From contig NZ_QMBP01000022.1 in NCBI RefSeq assembly GCF_003289945.1, positions 1 to 64,000 of the forward strand: a DNA stretch of 64,000 nucleotides, given 5' to 3'. The stretch comes from Mesorhizobium hawassense. GTDB lineage: Bacteria > Pseudomonadota > Alphaproteobacteria > Rhizobiales > Rhizobiaceae. Positions 6,997-16,628 of this stretch are shown one piece after another; positions within the stretch are counted from its first letter, which is position 1, and each line of letters starts with the position of its first letter. The translations under genes and the position numbers were made by a program. The notes beneath the pieces were generated by a model. That model ran no database searches. It saw nothing but the letters and a program-made list of their open reading frames with translations, and had not been told where the DNA came from.

Positions 6997-9072
6997 TCAG
7001 CTCTCATGAAAATGATTGTAGACCAGCTTCGCGACATGTTCGGAAATGCCGTCGACCTTGACCAGGTCCTCAATCGCGGCGCGGCTGACCGCCTTGGCGG
7101 TGCCGAAGGCGAGCAGCAGCGCGCGCTTGCGGCCGGGGCCGATGCCGGCGATCTCGTCGAGCGGGCTTTTCACCATCTCCTTCTTGCGCCGCGCCCGGTG
7201 CGAGCCGATGGCGAAGCGGTGCACCTCGTCGCGCAGGCGCTGGACGAAATAGAGCACCGGATCGCGCACCGGCAGCATGAAGGAGTCCCTGCCCTTGACG
7301 AAGAAGCGCTCGCGCCCCGCGTCGCGGTCCGGGCCCTTGGCGATGCCTATTGCCATGACCCGGTCCTCGACGCCGAGATCGGCAAGGATCTGGCGCACCG
7401 CCGTCATCTGGCCCTGGCCGCCGTCGATCAGGATGACGTCGGGCCAGGCCGGGAAACCGCCATTGCCGGCGACCAGATCCTCATCGCCGGTTTCGTCAGG
7501 GGTTGCGCCGGGCTGTTCGTCGCCATGCTCCTTGAGCAGCCGCGAAAAGCGCCGCTGCATCACTTCGCGCATCATGCCGAAATCGTCGCCGGGCGTGATC
7601 TCGGTCGAGCGGATGTTGAACTTGCGGTACTGGTTCTTCACGAAACCTTCCGGCCCGGCGACGACCATGGCGCCGACCGCATTGGTGCCCATGATGTGCG
7701 AGTTGTCGTAGACCTCGATGCGCACCGGCGGCTTTTGCAGGCCGAAGGTTTCGGCAAAGCCGGCGAGTAGCCGCGCCTGGGTCGACGTCTCTGCCAGCCT
7801 GCGGCCGAGCGCCTCGCGCGCATTCTGCAGCGCGTGATCGGTCAGATCCTTCTTCTCGCCGCGCTGCGGCACCGAGATCGCAATCTTGCGGCCGGCATGG
7901 GTGGAGAGCGCCTCGGCGAGCAGTTCCTGCTCCTGCGCGGTCTGTGACAGAAGCAGCGTGCGCGCCGGCAGCTTGTCGTCATAGAATTGCGCCAGGAACG
8001 AGCCCAGCACCTCGGCCGGCTCCAGCGCCGGATCGGCCTTGGGGAAATAGGCGCGGTTGCCCCAGTTCTGGCCGGTGCGGAAGAAAAACACCTGGATGCA
8101 GGTCTGGCCGCCTTCCTGATGGATGGCGAAGACGTCGGCCTCTTCCACGGTCTGCGGGTTGATGCCCTGATGCGCCTGCACATGCGACAGCGCCGCGAGG
8201 CGATCGCGGTAGATGGCGGCGCGCTCGAAATCGAGCTCCTCGGAGGCCTGCTGCATCGCGGCCGAGATTTCGGTCTTCACCTTCTGGCTGCGGCCGGAGA
8301 GGAAATCCTTGGCTTCCGACACCAGATCGGCATAGCCCTCATGCGAAATCTCGCCGGTGCAGGGACCGGCGCAGCGCTTGATCTGGTAGAGCAGGCACGG
8401 CCGCGTGCGGTTCTCGTAGAAGGAGTTGGTGCAGCTTCTGAGCAGAAAGGCACGCTGCAGCGAATTGATGGTGCGGCCGACAGCGCCCGCCGAAGCGAAG
8501 GGTCCAAAATAGTCGCCCTTGCGCGAGCGCGCGCCGCGATGCTTGTAGATGCCGGGGGAGACATGATCGCCGGTGAGCAGAATGTAGGGAAACGACTTGT
8601 CGTCCCGCATCAGCACGTTGAAGCGGGGCCTGAGCCGCTTGATGAGGTTGGCCTCCAGCAGCAGTGCCTCGATCTCGGTGCGGGTGACGACGAACTCCAT
8701 CGTCGCCGTCTCGCGCACCATGCGGCCGATGCGGGCGGTGTGGAAGCGCCCTTGCGCGTAATTGGTGACGCGCTTCTTCAAGCTGCGCGCCTTGCCGACA
8801 TAGAGCACGTCGCCGGCGGCGTTCATCATGCGGTAGACGCCGGGCTGGTTGGGCAGCCGCTTGACGAAGGTCTGGATCACCTCGGCGCCGACCATGCCGT
8901 CGGCGTCGCCGGCATGCGGCGTCCAGTCGATGGCCGTGAAGGCGACCTCGGGGCCGGACGGCAGAGCCTCGGGTTCGACGATCTCCTCGGCGCCCTCGTC
9001 CTCGACGTCGATATCGACATCGGGCGGCAGATCGTCGGCGGCGCCGTTTCGTTTTTGGGCTGCGGGACTCAT
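6997..9072 (-). CDS. uvrC: Excinuclease ABC subunit C
   Basis: UvrC makes both incisions around DNA lesions marked by UvrAB. The 691-residue product has an acidic N-terminal extension (DVDIDVEDEGAEE), the GIY-YIG nuclease (PGVYRMMNAAGDVLYVGKA), the Cys-containing RPCLLYQIKRCAGPCTG segment, a UVR motif region (ELDFERAAIYRDRL), the RNase H-like C-terminal nuclease (VYDNSHIMGTNAVGAMVV) and a C-terminal helix-hairpin-helix pair. Start ATG 9072 overlaps the stop of the upstream SDR gene (ATGA). The acidic extension of about 65 residues is typical of alphaproteobacterial UvrC. Confidence 0.97.
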   Translation of the reverse strand: MSPAAQKRNGAADDLPPDVDIDVEDEGAEEIVEPEALPSGPEVAFTAIDWTPHAGDADGMVGAEVIQTFVKRLPNQPGVYRMMNAAGDVLYVGKARSLKKRVTNYAQGRFHTARIGRMVRETATMEFVVTRTEIEALLLEANLIKRLRPRFNVLMRDDKSFPYILLTGDHVSPGIYKHRGARSRKGDYFGPFASAGAVGRTINSLQRAFLLRSCTNSFYENRTRPCLLYQIKRCAGPCTGEISHEGYADLVSEAKDFLSGRSQKVKTEISAAMQQASEELDFERAAIYRDRLAALSHVQAHQGINPQTVEEADVFAIHQEGGQTCIQVFFFRTGQNWGNRAYFPKADPALEPAEVLGSFLAQFYDDKLPARTLLLSQTAQEQELLAEALSTHAGRKIAISVPQRGEKKDLTDHALQNAREALGRRLAETSTQARLLAGFAETFGLQKPPVRIEVYDNSHIMGTNAVGAMVVAGPEGFVKNQYRKFNIRSTEITPGDDFGMMREVMQRRFSRLLKEHGDEQPGATPDETGDEDLVAGNGGFPAWPDVILIDGGQGQMTAVRQILADLGVEDRVMAIGIAKGPDRDAGRERFFVKGRDSFMLPVRDPVLYFVQRLRDEVHRFAIGSHRARRKKEMVKSPLDEIAGIGPGRKRALLLAFGTAKAVSRAAIEDLVKVDGISEHVAKLVYNHFHES

Positions 9073-9848
9073 TCCACCATGCCTGTCACATCGGGCGTCT
9101 GCCACGCAAGATGCTGGCCGCCGTCGAGCGCGATCATCTGGCCGGTCACCGAGCGAGCCTGCCAGAGGTAGCGGATGGTGGCGCCGAATTCGGGCAATTG
9201 CGGGCCGCGCTTCAGGATCAGGCCCTCGACCTGGCTTTCGAAATCCTCGTCGTCCTGGCGCTTGTTCTTCAGTGTCGGGCCAGGGCCTATGGCGTTGACG
9301 CGGATACGCGGCCCGAGCGCCTGCGCCAGCATCTGCGTTTGCGTCCACAGCGCCGATTTCGACAGCGCGTAGGAGAAATAGCGCGGCGTCGGTCGCCAGA
9401 CGCGCTGGTCGATGATGTTGACGATCAGCCCCTCCTCGCCTTGCGGCAGCGCGCGGGCAAAGTTCTGCGCCAGAAGCGCCGGCGTCTTCACATGGATGGC
9501 GAAATGGCGATCCCAGGCCTGCCAGTCGAAATCCTCGACGCGATCGTCGACGAACAAGGACGCATTGTTGACCAGCAGCGTAACAGGCCCGAGCGCCGCT
9601 TGCGCGCGACCGATGAGGCCGCCAACCGCGTCCATGTCGGTGAGATCGCCGGCGACCACGGCGGCGCGGCCACCCTCGCCCGTGATCTTGCCGGCCAGCG
9701 CCTCGGCCTCGTCGCCGGAACGGTTGGCGTGGATAGCGACGGCGAAGCCATTGGCGGCCAGATCCTCGACGATCGCCCTGCCGATCCGTCTTGCTCCACC
9801 CGTCACCAGCGCGACGGCCGTGGCTTGTCTCATCTTGTCAATCCTCAA
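9069..9848 (-). CDS. Short-chain dehydrogenase/reductase, pteridine-reductase-like
   Basis: A 259-residue SDR with the NAD(P)-binding motif VTGGARRIGRAI (about residues 15-26), NNASLF (about 92-97) and the catalytic YALSK (about 159-163); the wording of these motifs resembles pteridine/dihydromonapterin reductases of the FolM/PTR1 type. Substrate is not determinable by eye. It sits upstream of uvrC and overlaps it by 4 bp. The start could also be the internal ATG at 9833 (MRQATAVAL). Confidence 0.85.
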   Translation of the reverse strand: MRIDKMRQATAVALVTGGARRIGRAIVEDLAANGFAVAIHANRSGDEAEALAGKITGEGGRAAVVAGDLTDMDAVGGLIGRAQAALGPVTLLVNNASLFVDDRVEDFDWQAWDRHFAIHVKTPALLAQNFARALPQGEEGLIVNIIDQRVWRPTPRYFSYALSKSALWTQTQMLAQALGPRIRVNAIGPGPTLKNKRQDDEDFESQVEGLILKRGPQLPEFGATIRYLWQARSVTGQMIALDGGQHLAWQTPDVTGMVE

Positions 9849-10248
9849 TCGGCTTCACGATTCCGGGAAGCCGGCACAATATGACGGACCAAGGTGTTAA
9901 ACACCATTTCCACCTGGGGCAGGAATGTGGCGAAGCGGCCTGAACGCGCATTCGCCTGGCCCGGATTCGGGGCTTGTCATCGCCCAATATATGTCGCCGG
10001 ACCCCTTGAACCAAGCGGTGTGCAGCGCAACATAATTAGCCTGCTGACATTTCGCTGTTGCGAAGATGCAACGTCAAGGTTCGGCCTCATTCGCGCCGGG
10101 TAATGACCCAAGTTCAGGTTCGCTTCAGCCGCATTTCAGCACGACATTTGGAACCGTTGAACGCCAGACCCGTTTATCCCCCCGGACGGGCCGGGGCGTT
10201 TCATGAACAAGCAAGCCTAAGTGTCTTGTGGCTTAAGGAGTTACAATA
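9849..10248. other. Intergenic region upstream of the outer membrane protein gene
   Basis: A 400-bp region between divergently transcribed SDR and outer membrane protein genes. It should hold promoters for both. I see no confident -35/-10 pair. The last 10 bases before the omp start give a strong AAGGAG ribosome-binding site. A GC-rich palindromic stretch, CCCCGGACGGGCCGGGG, lies near 10180-10197. No ORF here is convincing. Confidence 0.5.
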
Positions 10249-10896
10249 ATGAAGACCAATCTCAAATTCGCGCCGCTCGCCGCTGCGCTCGGGCTGTTCG
10301 CCTTCGCCGGCACCGCGTTTGCCGCGGACGTCGTTTCCGAAGAGCCGCCGGCTCCCGCTCCGGTTGCCGAGCTTCCGGTTGCTTCCTGGGCCGGCCCCTA
10401 TGCCGGTATCAATCTCGGCTACGGCTTCGGCGGTCATGTGAAGGCCCCGGGCGTCGACGCCAAGACCAAGGGCTTCATCGGCGGCGTTTTCGGCGGCTAC
10501 AACTGGCAGCAGGAGAACTTCGTGTACGGTGCTGAAGCCGACCTCGGCTACAACGGCACCAAGGGCTCGGATAATGGCCTGTCCGCCAAGTCGGGCATTG
10601 AAGGCTCGCTGCGCGCTCGCCTCGGTTATGCCGTGACCCCGGAAATCCTGCTCTACGGCACTGGCGGTCTCGCTGCCAAGAACCAGAAGATCAACGACAG
10701 CGTCACCGGCGTGAACGACAGCAAGGCCATGCTCGGCTGGACGGCCGGCGCGGGCACCGACATCAAGATCACGGACAACGTGTTCGGCCGCGTCGAGTAC
10801 CGCTACACCGACTTCGGCAGCAAGACCTTCGGCGACACTGGCAAGGTCAAGTCCTCGGACAACCGCGTCACCTTCGGCGTCGGTATGAAGTTCTAA
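10249..10896 (+). CDS. Outer membrane beta-barrel protein, RopB/Omp25 family
   Basis: The 215-residue product has a classic signal peptide cut after AGTAFA (residue about 25), then a Pro/Ala-rich linker and an 8-stranded barrel of the OmpA-like/Omp25 type: WAGPYAGINLGYGFGG at the first strands, FGGYNWQQENFVYGAEAD, then VEYRYTDFGS near the end and a C-terminal GVGMKF ending in Phe, the sorting signal for the outer membrane. Strong AAGGAG ribosome-binding site and a strong terminator suggest high expression. Members are major surface proteins of Brucella and rhizobia. Confidence 0.93.
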   Translation: MKTNLKFAPLAAALGLFAFAGTAFAADVVSEEPPAPAPVAELPVASWAGPYAGINLGYGFGGHVKAPGVDAKTKGFIGGVFGGYNWQQENFVYGAEADLGYNGTKGSDNGLSAKSGIEGSLRARLGYAVTPEILLYGTGGLAAKNQKINDSVTGVNDSKAMLGWTAGAGTDIKITDNVFGRVEYRYTDFGSKTFGDTGKVKSSDNRVTFGVGMKF

Positions 10897-10917
10897 GTCG
10901 TCCAAGCCACGACACAG

Positions 10918-10947
10918 AAAAGCCGGGCCTCGCGCCCGGCTTTTTTT
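10918..10947 (+). terminator. Rho-independent terminator of the outer membrane protein gene
   Basis: AAAAGCCGGGC, a CTCGC loop and GCCCGGCTTTTTTT form a near-ideal intrinsic terminator 22 bp after the stop codon. Confidence 0.93.
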
Positions 10948-11152
10948 GTGCCTGTGCTTCACCTTCTTCCCCTGTGGAAGGGTCCCCAAATTCCCCGTTG
11001 CGCCCTTTCATCGCTTGTGCCTATAGTTAGTACGTGTCTCGCACGAACAAACACTCCTAACTGTGGCGACCCGCTTTCGAGCCCCTGATCTACGGGCTCC
11101 GGCGTGGTCGGGAGGCGAGCCGGAACACTCGGTCAAACAGGGGATAAGGAAC

Positions 11153-12082
11153 GTGAACCGCTTTCTCAAACTCTCAACCGCGGCGCTGGTCGCGGCGTCT
11201 TTCGCATCGGTTGCGCATGCCGATGAAAAGCTCAAGATCGGCATCGTCACCTTCTCGACCTCCGACGTCGATACCAACCAGATGGTCGACACCATGACCA
11301 AGGAGGCGCAGTCGAAGGGCTGGACGGTGGAGACGCTCAACGCCAATGGCGATCCCTCGCAGGCCATCACCGGCATCAAGCAACTGGCGACCAAGCAGGT
11401 GAACGCCATCATCGTCACGGTGTTCGATTCCACTGGCCTCGCCGCTGGGCTGCAGGCCGCGGCGGACGCGAAGATCCCGGTGCTTTCGGCCGGCGGCGGC
11501 ATGGCCGACGGTATCGCGCTTTCCGCCAGCACCGGCGCCGCGCCGCCGCTCATCGACCTGATGCTGAAGGACATCGGCAATGCAGGCACCGTGCTCGACC
11601 TCACCTATCACCCCGGCATTCCCTGCCGCGAGCGGGCCGACGCCTTCGACGCGGCGGTGAAGGCCAATCCGGGGCTGCAGGCCACCTCGCACGAGATCAC
11701 CATTCCGGGTGCGGCCGAATCCTCGCAGGCCGCGACCAGCGCCTGGCTCGCCGCCAATGCCAACGCCAAGGGACCGTTCGCCATCTTCAACTGCTATGAC
11801 GACAACGCCATGGGCGCCATCGCGGCGCTGAAGCAGAACGGACGCAGCGACGTGAAGGTCTATTCCTTCAACGCCACCGCGCCCGCCGTGCAGGCGGTCA
11901 AGGACGGCACGATGACGGCGACGCTCGGCGTCGACCTGACCTCGGCCGGCAAGATGCTGGTCGACCAGATCCCCGACATCATCGCGGCCGGCGACAAGTG
12001 GCAGCCGAAATCCTTCGTGCCCGGCTACTCGCTGGTCACCAAGGACAATGTCGACCAGTTCATGAAGGACAATCCGCAGTAA
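11153..12082 (+). CDS. Sugar-type ABC transporter periplasmic binding protein
   Basis: A 309-residue periplasmic-binding-protein-4 (RbsB-like) protein: signal peptide KLSTAALVAASFASVAHA, then KLKIGIVTFSTSDVDTNQMV, NGDPSQAITGIKQLATKQVN and AIIVTVFDSTGLAAGL. GTG 11153 is taken as the start because it follows ATAAGGAAC and is placed directly before the signal peptide; the frame opened at 11063 lacks one. It begins a transporter operon with permease and ATPase downstream. The ligand (ribose, inositol or another sugar or amide) cannot be read from sequence. Confidence 0.9.
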   Translation: MNRFLKLSTAALVAASFASVAHADEKLKIGIVTFSTSDVDTNQMVDTMTKEAQSKGWTVETLNANGDPSQAITGIKQLATKQVNAIIVTVFDSTGLAAGLQAAADAKIPVLSAGGGMADGIALSASTGAAPPLIDLMLKDIGNAGTVLDLTYHPGIPCRERADAFDAAVKANPGLQATSHEITIPGAAESSQAATSAWLAANANAKGPFAIFNCYDDNAMGAIAALKQNGRSDVKVYSFNATAPAVQAVKDGTMTATLGVDLTSAGKMLVDQIPDIIAAGDKWQPKSFVPGYSLVTKDNVDQFMKDNPQ

Positions 12083-12137
12083 GGTCTGCGGACCCTAGCA
12101 TCCGGCCGAGCCCGTTCCGGCCGGATGGAGTTCCATC

Positions 12138-13202
12138 ATGAACAGAGCCGTCATGTCCGCCGATCATCCCCTGCCCGAACCCTCCGCGCCGTCGGAGGGC
12201 GCCTTGCCGGTCGCGCAAGCCGGGCCACTCCCTCCCGGCATGCGCGACCGGCGGGCGCGGCTGATGCGCTTCATCGGCACCTATGGCACCATCATCGTGC
12301 TTGCCGCGATGCTGGTGATCTTCTCGATCCTGCAGCCGGGAACCTTCGCCACTGTCGGCAATTTCCGCAATATCATCAATGACATGGCGATCGGTACCAT
12401 CGTCGCGTCCGGGCTCACCGTGCCGCTGGTGGCCGGCGATTTCGACTTGAGCATCGGCTATGTGGCGAGCTTCTGCGGCCTGCTGGTCGTCGGGCTTTTG
12501 AGCTTCAGCGGGCTGTCTATCCCGCTGGCCATCGTGCTGGTCGTCGGCCTCGGCACGCTGATCGGCGTCGTCAACGGCATCGTCGTCTCCAAGATCGGCG
12601 TCAATGCCTTCATCGCAACGCTCGGCACCGGAACCATCGTCGTCGGGCTGAACTACGCCTATTCCGGCGGCATTCCGCTGCAGCTCACGCAGGGCCGCGA
12701 ATTCACCAAGATCGCCATCGGCCGCATCGCCGGCGTGCCGCATCTCGTCATCATCATGGCGGCGGTGCTCATCATCCTGTGGGTGATCCTCAACCGCACG
12801 GTGCAAGGCCAGCACATCAAGGCGATCGGGGTCAGCCCGGAATCGGCGCGGCGCGCCGGCGTGGCCGTCGACCGCAGCCGCATCGTCGCCTTCGCGATCG
12901 CCAGCACCTGCGCGGCAATCGGCGGCGTGCTGATGGCCTCCAATCTCGGCTCCGGTCAGGTGACGGCCGGCGACGGCTTCATGCTGACCTCCTTCTCCGC
13001 CGCCTTCCTCGGCTCGGCCGCGCTCAGGGAAGGCCAGTTCCACATCGTCGGCACGCTGATCGGCGTGCTCACCGTCGCGGTCGGCAACAACGGACTTGCC
13101 ATGATCGGCGCGCCGATCTTCACCCAGTTCCTGTTCGCCGGCACGCTGCTGGTCATCGCCGTGGCGCTGGGCGGTATCGGCCGCCGCTTCGGGAGGGGAT
13201 AG
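12138..13202 (+). CDS. Sugar-type ABC transporter permease (RbsC-like)
   Basis: The 354-residue protein has an N-terminal cytoplasmic tail of about 45 residues and 8 to 10 hydrophobic helices of the BPD_transp_2 family. The motif VPLVAGDFDLSIGYVASFCG (about residues 95-114) is typical of RbsC/XylH permeases, and IGVSPESARRAGVAVDRSRI (about 229-248) is the cytoplasmic loop that contacts the ATPase. It lies 55 bp after the binding-protein gene and 2 bp before the ATPase gene. Confidence 0.93.
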   Translation: MNRAVMSADHPLPEPSAPSEGALPVAQAGPLPPGMRDRRARLMRFIGTYGTIIVLAAMLVIFSILQPGTFATVGNFRNIINDMAIGTIVASGLTVPLVAGDFDLSIGYVASFCGLLVVGLLSFSGLSIPLAIVLVVGLGTLIGVVNGIVVSKIGVNAFIATLGTGTIVVGLNYAYSGGIPLQLTQGREFTKIAIGRIAGVPHLVIIMAAVLIILWVILNRTVQGQHIKAIGVSPESARRAGVAVDRSRIVAFAIASTCAAIGGVLMASNLGSGQVTAGDGFMLTSFSAAFLGSAALREGQFHIVGTLIGVLTVAVGNNGLAMIGAPIFTQFLFAGTLLVIAVALGGIGRRFGRG

Positions 13203-13204
13203 CG

Positions 13205-13978
13205 ATGGCCCGCGAACCCCTGCTTTCGCTCCGCCGCATCTGTCGCAGCTTCGGCGGCATCCAGGCGCTCGACAATGTGTCGCTGGAGATCGGCAAGGGC
13301 GACGTGATCGGCCTTGTCGGCGACAACGGCGCCGGCAAGTCGACACTGATCAAGATCCTCGCCGGTGCGCATGATCCGACCTCCGGCGAGGTGATCCTCG
13401 AGGGCCAGCCGCACAAACTGTCACCGCCGGCCGAGGCGCAGCGTCTCGGCATCGAGACGGTCTACCAGGACCTGTCGCTGGTCGGCGCCTTCACCGCTGC
13501 GGAGAATTTCTTCCTCGGGCGCGAGATCGCGCTTGGACGCGGCCCGGCGCTATTGCGCTGGATGCGCCGCGGCGCGATGGGCGACACAGCGCTGCGCGGC
13601 CTGGAAACACTCAACATCGACATTCCCGGCATCCGCAACAAGCCGGTCGACCGCATGTCCGGCGGCCAGCGCCAGTTGGTGGCGATCGCGCGCGGCGCCT
13701 TCTGGGGCCACAAGCTCTTGCTGCTCGACGAGCCCACCGCCGCGCTCGGCGTGCGCGAGTCGCGCGAGGTGCTCGATCTCATTCGGCGGCTTGCCGCCAA
13801 GGGGCTGACCATCATCATGGTCACCCACAATCTCGACCACCTCTGGCAGGTCTGCAACCGCGTGGTGGTGATGCGCCGCGGCCGCAAGGTGGCGGACCTT
13901 TCGAGCGCGGACACCAATATGGAAGAGGTCGTCGCCTATATCACCGGCGCCCGCGCCATATCGGAGGCCGCGGCATGA
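13205..13978 (+). CDS. Sugar-type ABC transporter ATP-binding protein
   Basis: The 257-residue single-domain ATPase has Walker A GDNGAGKST (about residues 38-46), the Q-loop, the signature MSGGQRQLVAIARG (about 150-163) and Walker B LLLLDEPTAALG. It starts at ATG 13205 two bases after the permease stop. Unlike RbsA or XylG, which have two fused ATPase domains, this has one and presumably works as a homodimer, as in the FrcA/fructose type. Its stop overlaps the cyclase start (ATGA). Confidence 0.93.
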   Translation: MAREPLLSLRRICRSFGGIQALDNVSLEIGKGDVIGLVGDNGAGKSTLIKILAGAHDPTSGEVILEGQPHKLSPPAEAQRLGIETVYQDLSLVGAFTAAENFFLGREIALGRGPALLRWMRRGAMGDTALRGLETLNIDIPGIRNKPVDRMSGGQRQLVAIARGAFWGHKLLLLDEPTAALGVRESREVLDLIRRLAAKGLTIIMVTHNLDHLWQVCNRVVVMRRGRKVADLSSADTNMEEVVAYITGARAISEAAA

Positions 13979-14934
13979 GCGCGACTGACGCCATGACGCT
14001 GAAGAGGCTGCTGGCCGACGCGCCCAACCGCTGGGGCCACTGGGGCGCCGATGACGAGATCGGCGCGCTCAACTACCTTACGCCCGAACAGGTGATGTAC
14101 GGCCTGGCGAGCGTGCGGCAGGGCCGTAGCTTCACGCTCGGCGTGCCGATCGCCACGCATGAGGGCGACGCGGTGTTTCCCGGACGCTGGCCGGCGAAGC
14201 ATTTCATGGTCGCCGACAAGGCTGGCTTCGAGAACGGCCATTGGCATCCCCTGCCCGGCGGGCTGGAATTCGCCGACGATTACGTCACCGGCTTCGCCCA
14301 GGCCGGCACGCATTGCGACGCGCTGGGCCATATGTGGTTCGACGACACGCTGTGGAACGGCTTTGCGGCATCGAGCACCAATGGCGGCATGACCAAGGCC
14401 GGTATCATCCCGATCGCCGAGCGCGGCATCGCCGGGCGCGGCGTGCTGCTCGACATCGCGCGCTTCCGTGGCAAGCCGGTGCTGGACCGCGCCGAAACCT
14501 TCACCCATCTCGACCTGGTGGAATGCGCGCGGGCGCAGGGCGTCGAGATATTGCCGCGCAGCATCCTCCTGATCCGCACCGGCTGGGTCGGCGCCCTGGC
14601 CGCCGGCCTGCAGCGCGTCGGCGAGGATTACTGGGAGCCGGGGCTGACCTTCAGCCCCGATCTGGTGCGCTGGTTCGACGAGATGCAGATCCCCTCTCTC
14701 GTCACCGACACGCTGGCCAATGAGACGACCTACGAGCCCGGCACCGGCCTGATGCTGGTGCTGCACGCGGCGCTGATGCGCAATCTCGGCATCGTCTTCA
14801 CCGAGATGGCGGCGCTCGATGCCTTGGCAGCCGATTGCGCCGCCGACCGCCGCTACGAGGGTTTCTACTGCACCGCGCCGATCAAGGTGAGCAAGGGCAC
14901 GGGCGGTGCCGCAAATCCGCTTTTCATCAAATAG
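13975..14934 (+). CDS. Cyclase-family metal hydrolase (kynurenine formamidase/isatin hydrolase fold)
   Basis: The 319-residue protein shows AGTHCDALGHMWFDD (about residues 109-123), the metal-binding HxDxxxH motif of the cyclase family, which includes kynurenine formamidase and isatin hydrolase. RWGHWGADDEIGALNYLTPE near the N-terminus is typical of the long cyclase subgroup. The reaction is expected to be metal-dependent hydrolysis of a cyclic or linear amide. Overlap with the ABC ATPase and the amidase 6 bp downstream point to uptake and stepwise hydrolysis of one substrate. The substrate is unknown. Confidence 0.87.
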   Translation: MSATDAMTLKRLLADAPNRWGHWGADDEIGALNYLTPEQVMYGLASVRQGRSFTLGVPIATHEGDAVFPGRWPAKHFMVADKAGFENGHWHPLPGGLEFADDYVTGFAQAGTHCDALGHMWFDDTLWNGFAASSTNGGMTKAGIIPIAERGIAGRGVLLDIARFRGKPVLDRAETFTHLDLVECARAQGVEILPRSILLIRTGWVGALAAGLQRVGEDYWEPGLTFSPDLVRWFDEMQIPSLVTDTLANETTYEPGTGLMLVLHAALMRNLGIVFTEMAALDALAADCAADRRYEGFYCTAPIKVSKGTGGAANPLFIK

Positions 14935-14940
14935 ATAGGC

Positions 14941-16425
14941 ATGACTTCAATGACCTCTGCGGACAACGAACTCTGTTTCCTGCCGGCCACCGAGCTCGCC
15001 GAGCGCATCCGGCGCCGCGACATCTCGCCGGTCGAGGTCACCGAAGCCTATCTGCGCCGCATCGAGGCGCGGAACCCTGTCGTCAACGCCTATACGCTGG
15101 TGCTCGGCGATGAGGCGATGGATGCCGCGCGCGTCGCCGAAAAGGAAGTGATGGCGGGCATTCCGCTCGGACCGCTGCACGGCGTGCCGGTCGGCATCAA
15201 GGACCTCGACGACGTCGCCGGCGTGCCGACCTCGATGGCCTCGCTGGCGGTGAAGAACCGCGTGCCGCGGACGAGCGCGGCCGCCGTCGAGCGGCTGCTG
15301 GATGCCGGCGCCATCGTGCTCGGCAAGACCAACACGCCGGAATTCGGCCACAAGGGCATCACCGACAATTTGCGCTTCGGGCCGACCTCGACGCCATTTG
15401 CCATCGGCTATAATTCCGGCGGCTCGTCGGGCGGAAGCGCGGCGGCCGTCGCCGACGGCATGGCGGCCTTGGCGCAAGGCACCGACGGCGGCGGCTCGGT
15501 GCGCATCCCGGCTTCGTTCAGCGGCTGCGTCGGCTTCAAGCCGTCCTTCGGCCGCATCCCTTCGGTGACGCGCCCGGACGGTTTCCTGTGGGCGCATCCG
15601 CTGGTTCATATCGGCCCGCTGGCGCGCACGGTGGCCGACGCCGCGCTGATGGCCAAGGTGATGGCCGGGCCGCACAGCCGTGATCCGCTCAGCCTGCCGG
15701 ACGACGGCACCGACTATGTCGGCGCCGTGCAGGTGCCGGCGCGTCCGCTGCGCGTCGCCTACAGCCCGCGCCTCGGCAATTTCCCGGTCGATCCCCAGGT
15801 GGACGGCGTGGTCGCCGAGGCGGTCGAGCCCATGCGCAGGCACGGCGTCGAGGTCGATGAGATCGAGCTCGACTTCAAGGCCGACCACAAGGACCTTGCG
15901 GCGCTGTGGGTGCGCACCATCGCGATCCATTACGCGGCGATCGCCGTGCACTGGAAGAAGGACGGCATCGACCTGACGGGCGAGCATGCGAGCGTGCTGA
16001 CACCGCAATTCCTCGCCATGTTGAAGGAAGCCTACAAGGTCTCGGCGGTCGACCACGCGCTCGACGATCTGCTGCGTACCGGCGTGCTCGACGGGCTCGA
16101 GGACGTACTCGCCACCCACGACCTGATCGTTGCGCCGACGCTCGCCATCCCGCCGGTGAAGAACGCGACCGATGGCAACACGATCGGCCCGACCTCGATC
16201 AATGGCGAGGCGGTCGATCCGCTGATCGGCTGGTGCATGACCTATCCGATCAACTACACCGGACATCCGGCGATCTCGGTGCCGGCGGGCTTCACGCCGC
16301 AGGGCCTGCCCGTCGGGCTGCAGTTCATCGGCCGGCGGCATGCGGACGAAAGCGTGCTTGCGATGGCCGCGCGGTTCGAGCGCATCCAGCCGTGGTTCGG
16401 AAGTTATCGGAGATTGATGGGGTAG
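14941..16425 (+). CDS. Amidase signature family hydrolase
   Basis: The 494-residue enzyme has the amidase signature: catalytic Lys in VGIKDLDDVAGVPTSMAS (about residues 83-100), YNSGGSSGGSAAAVADGMAA (about 157-176) and GTDGGGSVRIPASFSGCVGF with the catalytic serines. It hydrolyses a carboxamide; GatA is unlikely because no GatB/C neighbours exist and the context is catabolic. It follows the cyclase gene by 6 bp, so it is probably the second hydrolytic step of the same pathway. Confidence 0.92.
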   Translation: MTSMTSADNELCFLPATELAERIRRRDISPVEVTEAYLRRIEARNPVVNAYTLVLGDEAMDAARVAEKEVMAGIPLGPLHGVPVGIKDLDDVAGVPTSMASLAVKNRVPRTSAAAVERLLDAGAIVLGKTNTPEFGHKGITDNLRFGPTSTPFAIGYNSGGSSGGSAAAVADGMAALAQGTDGGGSVRIPASFSGCVGFKPSFGRIPSVTRPDGFLWAHPLVHIGPLARTVADAALMAKVMAGPHSRDPLSLPDDGTDYVGAVQVPARPLRVAYSPRLGNFPVDPQVDGVVAEAVEPMRRHGVEVDEIELDFKADHKDLAALWVRTIAIHYAAIAVHWKKDGIDLTGEHASVLTPQFLAMLKEAYKVSAVDHALDDLLRTGVLDGLEDVLATHDLIVAPTLAIPPVKNATDGNTIGPTSINGEAVDPLIGWCMTYPINYTGHPAISVPAGFTPQGLPVGLQFIGRRHADESVLAMAARFERIQPWFGSYRRLMG

Positions 16426-16431
16426 GCGCGA

Positions 16432-16624
16432 CTTCTCCTTCTCCCCTTGTGGGAGAAGGTGGCCGAGCGAAGCTCGGGCGGATGAGGGGTGTTGGACGGA
16501 TCGCTATCTTACAGAGCTAAGCATCTGAAATCGCTCGATACTTCCACGCCTCATTCCTTCCAGCACCCCTCATCCGTCTCGGCGCTGCGCGCCGATCCAC
16601 CTTCTCCCACAGGGGGAGAAGGCT
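16432..16624. repeat. RIME-like palindromic repeat, inverted pair
   Basis: Two related arms point toward each other. The left arm (about 16432-16495) reads CTTCTCCCC...GGGAGAAGG then GGATGAGGGGTGTTGG. The right arm (about 16558-16624) is its reverse, CCAGCACCCCTCATCCG then CCTTCTCCCAC...GGGGGAGAAGG. Each arm contains a small internal hairpin. This matches intergenic mosaic elements common in rhizobia. It lies between convergent amidase and ROK genes and could end transcription from both. Confidence 0.75.
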
Positions 16625-16628
16625 GGAG

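Noticed and set aside
7987..9171. A 394-codon plus-strand open frame
   Set aside because: It is antisense to uvrC and has shadow-frame composition.
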